Source: Lucifuga dentata (taxonomy: Eukaryota; Chordata; Actinopteri; Ophidiiformes; Bythitidae). From it: DNA of 64,000 bases. The notes beneath the pieces were generated by a model that saw only the letters and a program-made list of their open reading frames with translations, searched no databases and had not been told where the DNA came from. Below, in pieces: positions 12,601-23,700 of the stretch; position 1 is the first letter of the stretch; each line of letters opens with the position of its first letter. Made by a program: the position numbers and the translations under genes. The stretch covers positions 1 through 64,000 of the forward strand of contig VXCM01002066.1 in NCBI GenBank assembly GCA_014773175.1, read 5' to 3'.

Positions 12601-14725
12601 CAGAGAATGAAATTTCCAGGTAGAAATACTACCTATTACCACTACCATGGAAAATAGTTTAAATCATACCTTAGACTGATGTATTTCCTGACTAAACATC
12701 TTATTCAGCACATTTTGTGGCGGCCAGTAAGCCATGATCCATCAGTTACGGTAATCAGCTGCTGAAATAAATATCATGTTTACCGGTACGTGGATTATTT
12801 TCAGAAAATCAGAGGAATACTATGACAATATCCAGAAAAACAGGTAGTTTGCTAATCTAATAAATTGATGGAATAACATCAGGGGGTCGGCTTATATAGG
12901 GCTTCTTTAAAAATCTAAATTTGCAGGTCAAAATTGGGGTGGCTTATAGTCGAGTATTTACGGTAATTTGTGTTCCCTGTTTTTATTTCTTTTCTAAATG
13001 TAAAGCACTTTGTATAAAAGCTGCTACACAAATAAAGTTTATTATTATTATTAACATACATTTTGACTTTCTGCTCACCCAGAACTGTCCCGTTATAGAC
13101 TCCAAATTGTTTGGTTCTCTTTGAAGCCGTTTGCTCTTCGTCTTCCTTTTTTTTCCCACCGTCCTCATCGTCCGCTGCTCCTCAGGTTCGTAACCTGACC
13201 TACATGGTGACGCGGAGGGAGNACCGTCCTCATCGTCCGCTGCTCCTCAGGTTCGTAACCTGACCTACATGGTGACGCGGAGGGAGAAGATGAAATGTTC
13301 GCTGTGGAGAGTCCAGGAGCAGATTTTCCAGCACCAAGTCCGCCTGCTGGACCAGGAGCTGCTCACAGGTGAGACGCCATTTCTGAATGGAACCTGACAT
13401 AAAAACCGTTCAACGCAATATTAAAATAATAATACAGTCAACACTTAGATAAGCCTAATCAGCAAACATAGGTAGTGCTGCAGTTTCCTTTTGTTCCTTA
13501 TAGTTAAGAACAGTCTTGGCATTGATTTTTCTGCACTTCAGCACCTATTTCTACTATTTAACATCAAAATATTTCTCTGCTGTTTAACATGCTAAGTGGT
13601 TTGTCATTTATTTGTTGACTGAATTTGCTCGTCTCTGCTGCAGGCGATCCCTCAGCGAAGGATCTGGAGAAGCTCTTCTCGCTCAGCTGGTTGTCGACTC
13701 ACGGCTCTCAGCCTCGCTCCTTCTGCAGCCATTCTGGAGTCAAAACCAAACGAGCGTCTTTGAAACAGGACAAGAGGAAAAGCAGCGAAAGGAAAAGCTC
13801 CTCTGACTCTCCACAGACTCTCAGAAAGGACGATCTCTACAAACCACCTGAAGCTAAAGACGGCGAAGGCGCCAGAATCAAAGAGTCTGCAGCTGCTGAC
13901 GTGTCCAGAGAATCCAAAGCTCCAAACTCAGCGGACAGCCAGGACATTCAGCCAAAGCTTCAGCAGCAAGAGGACAGCCGGGACAGGACGATGACCGGCA
14001 AGCTGCACAAGCCAGAGATCAGGAAGGGTTCGAGGAAGGAGGCCCCGGGGCCTGAGCACGAGGCAGGGAGGGAGGACACAGAGCTGGCCAGATGGAAACG
14101 AGAGAACGAATATGAGCAGGAAGAGAGGAGGAGGAAGAGGAAGAGTGAGGTGATGGAAAACTTTCCCACCCAGGAGAAAAACAGGCTCGGGTCCAAGCAC
14201 CTGGAGAAAACGGTATCCATCCGGCTGGTCGACATCAGAAACTCAGAAACCGAGGACTACTTCATCGAGGAAGGAACAACTAAAAGAGGTTCCGTTTCTC
14301 TGGAATCCGTCACCAACACTAAGCTCAACAAAGACGCCACCGCCAAAGCCAGCGGCTGGCTGAGGAAAGCCGCCTCAGCAAACGGCTCCCATGCGTCCAA
14401 CGGAGCCGCTCACCTGAAAACCTGGGGGAAGTTCAGGATCCCAAAGCGAAGCGAGAGGCCGCTGGCCACGTCGAGGGAACAGGAGGTCGCAGAGCAACGT
14501 AAGCCGTTCCTCAGGCCGCTGACCAATACGCCCGAGCCCTCGCACCCCAGGACACGACTCCGCCCGGGGCCAGAGAACCACGACTACAACCCTGAGGCCA
14601 AGTCGAGCGACGGGGAGGTGGAGCCCTGTTTGAAACGATGCCACTCCCACCGGCTGAGGGGCGATTCGTCCCTCAGCCGGCGCTACGGCTCAGACATCAT
14701 TCGCCGAGGCGTGCTGGCCTCCTGA
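6647..14725 (+). CDS. jade1: Jade1, PHD-finger scaffold of the HBO1 (KAT7) histone acetyltransferase complex
   Basis: Coding exons are 6647-6695, 7779-7849, 8389-8546, 8643-8827, 9540-9751, 10072-10239, 11502-11618, 11714-12316, 13251-13368 and 13644-14725. Together they give 2763 bases (920 codons plus stop) with no internal stop; human JADE1 is 842 residues. The protein opens [17 protein letters not shown], as in vertebrate JADE1. Residues ~42-75 form the EPL1-like N-terminal segment ([19 protein letters not shown]). The first PHD finger (~198-250) has [18 protein letters not shown] and SWLCRIC. An extended C2HC/PHD unit runs to ~370 ([32 protein letters not shown]). Residues ~435-560 hold the conserved helical region, with [14 protein letters not shown] and [14 protein letters not shown]. 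The C terminus ends [10 protein letters not shown], close to the JADE1 ending. JADE proteins bind histone H3 tails and direct HBO1 to acetylate histone H4 in the nucleus. A single-N artefact duplicates the start of the ninth coding exon (13159-13221 and 13223-13285); 13251 is used as the start because it joins to the rest of the exon. JADE2 and JADE3 fit less well at both ends. Confidence 0.93.
9972..9991. repeat. (AC)n microsatellite in a jade1 intron
   Basis: Ten tandem AC units lie about 80 bp before the exon that starts at 10072. Confidence 0.9.
10280..11245. mobile_element. Large fold-back (inverted repeat) element in a jade1 intron
   Basis: The left arm, 10280-10505 plus 10828-10930, is repeated in inverse orientation at about 10955-11245. 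Matching blocks are CATCCAAACAGCTTCAGCAG against CTGCTGAAGCTGTTTGGATG, and GGTTCCCTGGTCGGGTGC against GCACCCGACCAGGGAACC. The arms are some 300 bp each with a short loop near 10931-10954. The left arm is split by another element (10506-10822). A related single arm lies at 4065-4370. No open reading frame is seen. A single N at 11232 is followed by a repeat of the last ~70 bp of the right arm, which looks like an assembly artefact. Confidence 0.75.
10506..10822. mobile_element. Nested short inverted-repeat element (MITE-like)
   Basis: The insert starts near GGCAGTCCCCGGGTTACGAA and ends near TTCGTAAGTCGGGGACTGCC, so its ends are inverted repeats of about 22 bp. It interrupts the left arm of the fold-back element between CAAATAC and TTACATTT, which are continuous in the related copy at 4065-4370. 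Target duplication is not clear; a TA or TAC duplication is possible. Length (~315 bp) and lack of a reading frame point to a non-autonomous DNA transposon. The single N at 10620 has no duplicated flank. Confidence 0.65.
12493..12964. mobile_element. Inverted-repeat DNA element (about 470 bp) in a jade1 intron
   Basis: The left end ACCATATATACTCAAGTATA and the right end, which read in reverse starts ACCGTAAATACTCGACTATA, are inverted repeats of about 28 bp continuing into AAGCC. AATTT borders the element on both sides (12488-12492 and 12965-12969) and may be the target duplication. No coding sequence is seen, so it is a non-autonomous element of unassigned superfamily. Confidence 0.65.
13159..13285 (+). 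other. Assembly artefact: exon start of jade1 duplicated around a single N
   Basis: Bases 13159-13221 and 13223-13285 are the same 63 bp (end of an intron, acceptor CTCAG and the first 36 coding bases) separated by one N at 13222. Only the second copy continues into the full exon with a donor at 13369. Unmerged overlapping contig ends explain this better than a real exon duplication. Confidence 0.8.
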
Positions 14726-15530
14726 TGGCGCTCTGCCATGAGCCGGAGTAACACTTCAATAAGCTACACTGTGTTAGTCAGGAAAGATGACCGCTGTCTT
14801 TGTATCTTTATTTTTTTCTTGAGAAATTATTGAAATGCCTAGACGAAAAGAGAACTGATATTTATTTTTTATTTGTAACATATGTAAAAATTGGAAAAAT
14901 ATTTTACTTTTTTGAGCTAGTTTTATTTTTTCCTCCAGTAGAGAGATGTCAAGTTGCCACTTCCTGCTATGAAAGCATCACTGAGTGAAGTTGTGAACGT
15001 TGCTTTGGGACCATGAGCTTACAATGTCTTTAGTTTATGTCATAGTATTATACTTGGCCAGGAGTTAATTGCACTTAGTTGAAAAAACTGAAAACACGCA
15101 GAAACTTTATCCTTTTAATGCAATAGGACTTGTTTTTTTCTTTTTAATTAAGCATCATCAGTTAATAGAATTACAAAGACCAGAAAGTCAAACTGCTCAG
15201 CTTTTATCGCTGTTTAAACGCTTTCGTCACTTCCTCAGCCTGTAATCAAACCTCATCAAGCTGCAATTATTAATCTTAATACATCAATAACAGGGAATTC
15301 AGAATGATTTTTAGTTGTCATCAGACGTAAGTGTAACTAAACTGCGATATCGTATCCATCGTGTGCCTAACTTTAGTTTGAAGCGTTTGCACTAAGAGAG
15401 GAAGGCACAGGTAGAATTATTTTTACACTGAAAAAAGCGTTTTGTACCTTTGGCCGCTGCTGTACTACTGTTATGCAAAATGAACCCTGTTTGTCATGTT
15501 TTAAAGAGGAATAAATCTCTGAAGGATTCA
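14726..15530 (+). other. jade1: jade1 3' untranslated region (probable extent)
   Basis: After the TGA at 14723-14725 the sequence turns AT-rich without further exons. A canonical AATAAA lies at 15510-15515, so the transcript probably ends about 15 to 30 bases later. Later AATAAA-like words near 15920 could act as alternative ends. Confidence 0.5.
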
Positions 15531-16150
15531 CACACTCCTCTCCACTCTGTGATAGTTGCATCAGAAGGTTGTTTCAGTCCAAAACCTGCAAATGGCTTCA
15601 GCAGATCATTGAATTTAACCTGGAAAATAAGTCTGACCACCTGACATATAAGCAGGTATTTATATGAAGTTATAGGAATATGAAGTTAAAAATCTTTTTA
15701 AACGAAAACCTTTGCAATAATATAAACAGCGGAGCTATACGGTGCTTTATGTCCGTTCCGTCCACTAATTCCTTTCGACCAATCTGTTCACAACAATATG
15801 GTTCCACCTTGGTGATGAATTAAGGTAATTTGCAAAAATTACTAAGCAGCAGCTCAGTAGTTATATATAAAATACTAAGCAGCAGCTTTTTTTTTGCTAA
15901 GCAGCAGCTGTTTGAATTCAATAAATTTTAGAAATAAAGTCATTTTAATTTTATTCATTTTTATTTTATGAATAAATTAATTTTTATTTAACTTAATATT
16001 CGATTTTATGTCTTTGAATTGAATTAATTTACATGCATTTACATTAAAAGCGTTTGTTTAATTTACTTGAATGAAATTTAATTTAACGTAATATTTTATT
16101 TTATTTGACAGACATCGGGAAGTCTTGCAATTCTATAAAAAACAAAAAAT

Positions 16151-16319
16151 GCTGCCATCTCGTGGACATTTGCTCGTATTACATCAGTTTTACATCTGTC
16201 CTGTTTTGGCTTAACNATGCTGCCATCTCGTGGACATTTGCTCGTATTACATCAGTTTTACATCTGTCCTGTTTTGGCTTAACTGCATTACACTGACATT
16301 CTCTGCTGCCGTCTGGCGG
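16151..16319 (-). promoter_or_regulatory. Cluster of CTCF-like motifs
   Basis: Minus-strand matches to the CTCF core are at 16151-16165 (CCACGAGATGGCAGC, 14 of 15), at 16219-16233 (the same sequence repeated after the N at 16216, likely an artefact copy) and at 16305-16319 (CCGCCAGACGGCAGC, 13 of 15). After removing the artefact, two same-orientation motifs remain about 90 bp apart. These are sequence matches only. Confidence 0.4.
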
Positions 16320-16379
16320 ACATTTGCAGGTATTACATGCATCAAGGCAGAATTACACACACTAAAGCCTTAATTTAAC

Positions 16380-16625
16380 TCGTTTTCCCTCTTCTACTCC
16401 TTTTAACACGTTTTCTTATTCTACTCCTCTTTAACTCATTTTCTTCTCATTAACTCGTTTTCATCTTCTACTCCTTTTTAGCTCGTTTTATTCTTCTACT
16501 TTAGCTCGGTTTCTTCTTCTACTCCTTTTAAACTCGTTTTCTTCTACTCCAGTTTAACTCGTTTTCTTCTATTCCTCTTTAAGTCGTTTTCTTCTTCTAC
16601 TCCGTTTTAACTCATTTTTACTAAA
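16380..16625. repeat. Pyrimidine-rich minisatellite
   Basis: About nine imperfect copies of a unit near 27 bp are visible. Each carries a form of AACTCGTTTTC followed by TTCTTCTACTCC and T-runs. The block sits in AT-rich sequence downstream of jade1. Confidence 0.75.
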
Positions 16626-16979
16626 AAAAATATATATATAAATTCATTTTTATTTAACTTAATATTTGGTTTTATGTATTTATTTTATTTAACTTAATAT
16701 TTGATTTAATGTATTTGAATAGAATAGAATGAATAGAATAGAAACCAAGCATATATACGTAGATCAATAAACTTGATCGAATACATTTAGAATTTATCCA
16801 GCTCTGGCGAGAAATTATTTATAAATTTAAATTGCTTTTATTTACTTTTACTTAGATTTGCTTTTATTAGGGTTGGTTAATAGTTTGGAAATGAGTTTTG
16901 TGAAAAAGTTCTTATTAACAAGTCATGGTAGAGTCCAGCCTTATAAATACAGTTTGAATCTCGGCTTCGTCGTTCCGGA

Positions 16980-18797
16980 CCGGAAGCACCTGGCTTGTGT
17001 GAACAGGTATGACACATGCTTCACGTCGCTCTGCTGCTGGCTGCTTTGAGCTTTAACATGTATGTTGGTCCTGGTCATGATGCCGTTGTGGTTGTTGTTT
17101 AGTCAGTTCATGTTTATTTGTTTGAGTTGCCGTGTTTTAGTCTTGGTCCCGGCTTTGTCACCGCTGCTGTGTGCGTGTTAGCATGTTTAGCATGTATGCT
17201 AACAGCTTTAAATATTGTTTGTTGTGTTCCTGCTTGGCGATTTTAAAATGTTTAAAATGCTGCGATGACACGCACTCACACGCACATGCGCAAATCAGGA
17301 CCAACAGGTGGAACTCACTAGAGCATCACCTGAAGACGTCATCAAAGGTAAGACACGTTTTAAAACTTCTTTTCTGTGTATGAGCTATGTTGCTGATGTT
17401 TGTATGTTGCAATACTTTTGTGCGTCATGCTAAGCTGCACATGATTTTAATATTCCAAATGAGTTGTGTTGCTGCTGACAAATTATGAACTGTAAAAATT
17501 CAGTTTGAGCTGTTAATGGCTGAATTGAAGTGATGACGTGTGTTCAGGTGTGTGCATGATGTTACCTGTTAGCCAGCTTGTTGGTGCTGCATGTTTAGCA
17601 GCTGTTGGCATGGCTTGTTACTGCTGAGATATTAGCATGGATGCTACAATATGTTATGCTGCGTGCTTTACTTGAGATACATGTGCTGCTGCTACACACA
17701 CACACACACACACACACACTCCCTACAGTTCAAATCATCACAACAGCAAAGCACCACAACATGGTGACAACTTTTAATTCTTATGCTTCAGGTGTACATT
17801 GGGTAGAGTAGATTTACATTTGGACAAATTTCTCCCATTTTTATGGATGAATTTCTTGCACAGCCACCTGTGGGAAGGAATCATCGGCCTCAGTGGAGAT
17901 GATGGTAAGTTGATATTTAATCAGTAACGGTCAAACTCATCTTGATGTTTAATGGCTAAAGTACAAGCTAATGTTACTTATAGTGGCAGTATTGTGAGTC
18001 TTATAATGACTGAAACTTGCAGCTAATGCTAACACTTGGTTATTTTGATCTTAAACTTGGAGCGGCCAAAATTAGTAGCTGATGTTACTGGCAGCACACA
18101 CTGTACAGTTGAAGCCTCCTGTTGGCCCTCCGTGTAATGTATAAGGTAATAATTGTAGAGATGTTTGGTCTTTGGATGAATTTGTTGTTTTGTGGCTACC
18201 TGCATGACATCATGCTGTTCAATGGCAGCTACCTGCATGATGACATCACGTCAACTATAACACACTAAGGTTTAAAATGACCTCGTTCCATCAACACGTC
18301 CTTATGAATTTCTGTGTTTAATATCTTTCAGACTNAAAATGACCTCGTTCCATCAACACGTCCTTATGAATTTCTGTGTTTAATATCTTTCAGACTGAGT
18401 TTCTTGATCCAGCAGAGCCGGTTTCCTGGACTTCCTGTGGTGAGAACGACCAATAAGATGTGCAGCCACACAAGCAACGCTATAATGGTAAGTGAACTTT
18501 TCCATGTAATGTATGAGGTTATAACTGTAGAGATGTTTGGTCTTTGGATGAATTTGTTGTTTTGTGGCTACCTGCATGACATCATGCTGTTCAATGGCAG
18601 CTACCTGCATGATGACATCACGTCAACTATAACACACTAAGGTTTAAAATGACCTCGTTCCATCAACACGTCCTTATGAATTTCTGTGTTTAATATCTTT
18701 CAGACTGAGTTTCTTGATCCAGCAGAGCCGGTTTCCTGGACTTCCTGTGGTGAGAACGACCAATAAGATGTGCAGCCACACAAGCAACGCTATAATG
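16980..18797 (+). other. Exon-like blocks of an unrecognised transcription unit
   Basis: Several short blocks end in strong donors: one ending at 17008 (before GTATGA), 17299-17347 (before GTAAGA), 17862-17905 (before GTAAGT), 18396-18487 and 18704-18795 (before GTAAGT). The last three kinds join in one frame as DQQVELTRASPEDVIK, then ATCGKESSASVEMM, then TEFLDPAEPVSWTSCGENDQ and a TAA stop. That gives a coherent but short reading frame with no family I recognise. It could be a fast-evolving gene, a non-coding RNA or an old mobile-element gene. I cannot show that it is transcribed. Confidence 0.25.
17693..17719. repeat. (CA)n microsatellite
   Basis: About 13 tandem CA units. Confidence 0.9.
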
Positions 18798-18890
18798 GTA
18801 AGTGAACTTTTCCATGTAATGTATGAGGTTATAACTGTAGAGATGTTTGGTCTTTGGATGAATTTGTTGTTTTGTGGCTCAATTTCTTGC
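18137..18890 (+). repeat. Tandem duplication with a ~308-bp unit that contains an exon-like block
   Basis: The word TGTAGAGATGTTTGGTC recurs at about 18156, 18529 and 18837. The last two are 308 bp apart. The first spacing is longer because an N at 18335 is flanked by a repeated 61-bp segment. Each full unit carries the acceptor TTTCAG, a 92-bp exon-like block and the donor ATG-GTAAGTG. The two block copies look identical, so the duplication is recent, or the assembly is unreliable here. Confidence 0.7.
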
Positions 18891-19205
18891 ATTTGACATT
18901 TCTCTCGGATGAATTTCTTGCATTTTATGGATAAATTTCACACAATTGACATTTCTCTCAGGAATGATTTTCTCCCAATTTATTTTGTCTCATTTAATGG
19001 ACAAAATGGCCAGAAATGGCTTAAGTGGCCCAACTTGGCAGCTATTAAAAATAATTAAAACTTCAGCTACTTTACAACTGACTTGGAAAAATTGGCATTT
19101 AACAATGACATTGATATATAATCCTAAATGTCTGAAATTGGCATCTTTTGGTGAAAATTTGAATTGTGAGCCAGGATGGTGAGTAAAGTTAATTAGTCCA
19201 AATTA

Positions 19206-19280
19206 ATGCCTCCCAAAATCCAACCCCGCGTCCTCGCCGTGGGAGGTGGAAACAGGCGAAGTACAGGTTTGCCAGACAAG
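19206..19280 (+). other. Exon-like block starting with ATG
   Basis: An ATG at 19206 opens 25 codons beginning MPPKIQPRVLAVGGG and ends at a strong donor (AAG before GTGAGT at 19281). No homology is recognised and no following exon was found, so this is a weak candidate first exon. Confidence 0.15.
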
Positions 19281-19729
19281 GTGAGTGCAGCAGGTAGCTT
19301 ACCTTGCTACAGTTGCCATAACAACCTGTCTGGATTCACCTGGAAATGTTCTGGCAAACGGGGCTCTGGTGAAACTGAGTGGGTCAAACCCACCCAGGAT
19401 AAAAATGACTGATACTTTAGTTTGTGCAGAAATTTAAATTCCTTGTTTTAAGAGATTCTGCAGTGGCATCCTGAACACAGATTTCTACATTTATGGAACA
19501 AATCACTTCTATAGACAATGTTAAAACAGGCCACATGCACTTAGTATTTTTATATAAACTGGTAACCTGTCATCCAGAACTTGCTGCTGTTTTGCAGAAT
19601 ATCATTGTTGCTTCTCTAAAAGTCAGATTTCAGCTTCCAGGCTGACTTGGTGTGCTGCATCAGAGGCTTTAACATCAGCAGCAGCCTGAGCTTCATGTTC
19701 CTGTAGGATGCTGCAGCAACACACACCAA

Positions 19730-19802
19730 ACTCCTGTGGTGTATCATGGTAACGCATCCATTCTCTTCATGGAAGTACCAGGTTCAAGTCCTGGCAGGAG
19801 TT
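19730..19802 (+). tRNA. tRNA-like gene, possible tRNA pseudogene (loop TCTCTTC)
   Basis: The 73 bases fold as a complete cloverleaf. The acceptor stem is ACTCCTG with CAGGAGT (7 pairs). The D stem is GTGT with ACGC and a 9-base loop holding GG. The anticodon stem is TCCAT with ATGGA, the variable loop has 4 bases, and the T arm is CCAGG-TTCAAGT-CCTGG. Internal promoter boxes are visible: A box TGGTGTATCATGG, and B box GGTTCAAGTCC, which fits GGTTCRANNCC. A TTTT run at 19804-19807 can end RNA polymerase III transcription. The anticodon position reads TCT (arginine), but the base before it is C rather than the near-universal T, and the acceptor stem matches no standard vertebrate tRNA I know. 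It may be a decayed copy or a tRNA-derived element. Confidence 0.5.
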
Positions 19803-20360
19803 CTTTTGTTGTCCTGTCTAAGCAATGTTTCTGTTAGTTTACCAAAGTACAAATATGGCTTGAGGGACTTTTTTTAAGATGTTGTAGAAATAAAATTGTC
19901 CAGTTCAGAAAATCATGATGCAGCAACAATACTTGCAGAACTAACAAGCACATTCTGGATAATGGTTAAATGTATACTTTGTGTAGAATGTAATGATATA
20001 GTACCTTGAGTGGCACGGTGTGCTCTGTAAGAACTAACACAGACTGACTGAAGATTGCCTCCATTATAAAGGAATAATATTTGTTGTCCACAAATTTCTT
20101 AGTCACTATACATATATAAAGTATGTCCGAGGAGAGTTAGTGACGCANTTGTTGTCCACAAATTTCTTAGTCACTATACATATATAAAGTATGTCCGAGG
20201 AGAGTTAGTGACGCATAGATTATAATCTCTATTCCTAATTCAGTGGACACGGTGTTCAGGCCACCCTAAAACACCTTAATGGGACAAAAATGGAGTTCTG
20301 GACTAGACAGAATCTATACGGTTAAGTGATCACCTAGGTTCCCTTCCAGTCTTTGGAAAA

Positions 20361-20425
20361 ATGCAAGACCCCCATTGGTCTAGGGGGTCTTGCATTTCCG
20401 TCATTTCCATCGTTAGATGGAAATG
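20361..20425. other. Two consecutive perfect hairpins
   Basis: Bases 20361-20373 (ATGCAAGACCCCC) pair perfectly with 20383-20395 over a 9-base loop. Bases 20402-20411 (CATTTCCATC) pair perfectly with 20416-20425 over the loop GTTA. They lie in non-coding sequence about 300 bp before the satellite. Their function is unknown. Confidence 0.7.
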
Positions 20426-20720
20426 ATGATTGTAATATTTACCAAATTAGTCTATCCTCTAAGACAGGTCAGCCCCCGCCCATGGAATAATGTGAAGTTT
20501 ACTCACCAGGCGTTGAGATGAAAAAGTCAAAAATCAAAAGAAGGATGTAATCAAAGAATACAAATTTATTGAAAAGTCACAAAAAGATCCTATACAGGAT
20601 TCTAAATAATTAACCAAAATAAATTTCAAATATAGATTGCAAAAATGCAAGAGTTTGTCCTCTTACAGGATTTTAATCAAAAACTCAATCTGTATATATG
20701 TGTATATGTATATCACATAT

Positions 20721-23700
20721 ATCACTATAGACTTACTATACACTTAGTATAGTCTTACTATACAATACTAAACTTACTATACACTTAATATACATTTACT
20801 ATATATAACAATACACTTAGTATAAGACTACAATAAGTATATAGTATGACTATAGTAAGTGTATAGAAGGTATATAGTGAGACTGTAATAAGTATAGTAA
20901 GATTATAATAATTTTATAGTAAGTCTATAGTAACACTATAGTAAGTGTACAGTAAGATTATAGTAAATATGTAATAAGACTATAGTAAGCAGATAGTAAG
21001 ACTGTAGTAAATGTATAAAAAGGCTATAGAAAATGTATAGTAAGACTATTGTGTATAATAAGACTATAGTAAGTGTATGGTAATACTACATGTATATACA
21101 TGTATAATACATGTATAATACTACGTGTATAGTAAGACTTCATTAAGTGTATAGTAAGACTATAGTAAATGTGTAATAAAACTGTAGTAAGTGTATAGTA
21201 AGACTATAGTAAGGCTACAGTAAGTGTATAGTAAGGCTATAGTGATTATAGTAACTCTAAAGTAAGTGTATAGTAAGTGTATACTAAGACTATATTAAGT
21301 GTATAGTAAGGCTATAGTAAGTGTATATTAAGACTATAGTAAGTGTACAGTATAAAGTAAGTGTATAGTAAGACTATAGTAAATGTACAGTAAGGCTATA
21401 GTAAGTGTATATAGTAAATGTAAAGTAAGGTTACCGTAAGTGTATAAAAAGACTATAGTAAGTGTATAGTAAGACTATAGTGATTATAGTAACTCTAAAG
21501 TAAGTGTATACTAAGACTATATTAAGTATAGTAAGGATATATTAAGACTATAGTAAGACTATAGTAAGTGTATAGTAATGCTATAGTAAGTATAGTAAGT
21601 GTATAGTAACTCTATAGTAAGTGTATAGTAATGCTATAGTAAGTGTATAGTAAGACTGTAGTATGTATAGTAAGGCTATAGTAAGTATAGTAACTCTATA
21701 GTAAGACTGTAGTAAGTGTATAGTAAGACTGTAGTAAGTGTATAGTAAGACTGTAGTAAGTGTATAGTAAGACTGTAGTAAGTGTATAGTAAGGCTAAAT
21801 GTTAAGTGTATGGTAAGGCTATAGTAAGTATAGTAACTCTATAGTAAGTGTATAGTAAGACTATAGTAACTCTATCTTAAGTGTATAGTAAGGCTATATT
21901 AAGTGTATAGTAAGACTATATTAAGTATAGTAAATGTAAAGTAAGGCTACAGTAAGTGTGTAAAGACTATACTAAGTGTATAGTAAGACTATAGTAAGTA
22001 TAGTAAGTGTATAGTAAGACTGTAGTATGTATAGTAAGTGTATAGTAAGACTATAGTAAGTGTATAGTAAGACTACAGTAAGACTATAGTAAGTATAGTA
22101 ACTCTATAGTAAGTGTATAGTAAGACTATAGTAAGTGTATAGTAAGACTACAGTAAGAGTATAAAAAGACTGTAGTAAGACTATAGTAAATATAGTAACT
22201 CTATAGTAAGTGTATAGTAAGACTACCGGAAGTGTATAGTAAGACTATAGTAAGGGTATAAAAAAACTATAGTAAGTGTATAGTAAGACTATAGTATGTA
22301 TAGTAAGGCAATAGTAAGTGTATAGTAAGACTATAGTAAATGTAAAGTAAGGCTACAGTAAGTGTGTAGTAAGACTATAGTAAGTATAGTAACTCTATAT
22401 TAAGTGTATAGTAAGTGTATAAAAAGACTATAGTAAGTGTATAGTAAGACTATAGTAAGTGTATAGTAAGACTATAGTAAGTGTATAGTAAGACTATGGT
22501 AAGTGTGTAGTAAGTGTGTATATAGTAAGACTGTGGTAAGTGTATAGTAAGACTATAATAAATGTATAGTAAGACTGTAGTAAGTGTATAGTAAGTCTAT
22601 ATTAAGTGTATAGTAAGTGTATAGTAAGACTAGTAAGTGTATAGTAAGACTGTAGTAAGTGTATAGTAAGACTATATTAAGTGTATAGTAAGACTATTGT
22701 AAGTATAGTAACTCTATAATAACTGTATAGTAAGACTATAGTAAGTATAGTAACTCTATAGTAAGTGCATAGTAAGACTATAGTAAGTGTATAGTAAGAC
22801 TATAGTAAGTGTATAGTAAGACTATGGTAAGTGTGTAGTAAGTGTGTATATAGTAAGACTGTGGTAAGTGTATAGTAAGTGTATTGTAAGACTGTAGTAA
22901 GTGTAAAGTAAGACTGTATTAAATGTATAGTAAGGCTATAGTAAGTCTACAGTAAGACTATAGTAAATGCAAAGTAAGACTACAGTAGTGTATAGTAAGT
23001 GTATAGTAAGACTATCGTAAGAATAGTAACTCTATAGTAAGTGTATAGTAAGACTATAGTAAGTGTATAGTAAATGTAAAGTAAGGCTACAGTAGTGTAT
23101 AGTAAGACTATAGTAAGTGTATAGTAAGACTATTGTAAGTATAGTAATTCTATAGTAAGTGTATAGTAAGGCTATAGTAAGTGTATAAAAAGACTATAGT
23201 AAGTGTATAGTAAGGCTATAGTAAGTGTATAAAAAGACTACAGTAAATGTATAGTAAGACTATAGTAAGTGTATAGTAAGTGTATCGTAAGACTATCGTA
23301 AGAATAGTAACTCTATAGTAAGTGTATAAANAGTAAGTGTATAGTAAGTGTATCGTAAGACTATCGTAAGAATAGTAACTCTATAGTAAGTGTATAAAAA
23401 GACTATAGTAAATGTATAGTAAGACTATAGTAAGTGTATTGTAAGACTATGGTAAGTGTATAGTAAGTCTATAATAAGACTATAGTAAGTGTGTATATAG
23501 TAAGACTGTGGTAAGTGTATAGTAAGTCTATAGTAAGTGTACAGTAAGTGTATTGTAAGACTAGTAAGTGTATAGTAAGGCTATAGTAAGTGTACAGTAA
23601 GACTATAGTAAATGCAAAGTAAGGCTACAGTAGTGTATAGTGAGTGTATAGTAAGACTATAGTAAGTGTATAGTAAGACTATCGTAAGAATAGTAACTCT

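Noticed and set aside
13186..13285. True tandem duplication of a jade1 exon
   Set aside because: The duplicate is exact, truncated at an N, and the same pattern occurs at eight other Ns in non-coding DNA.
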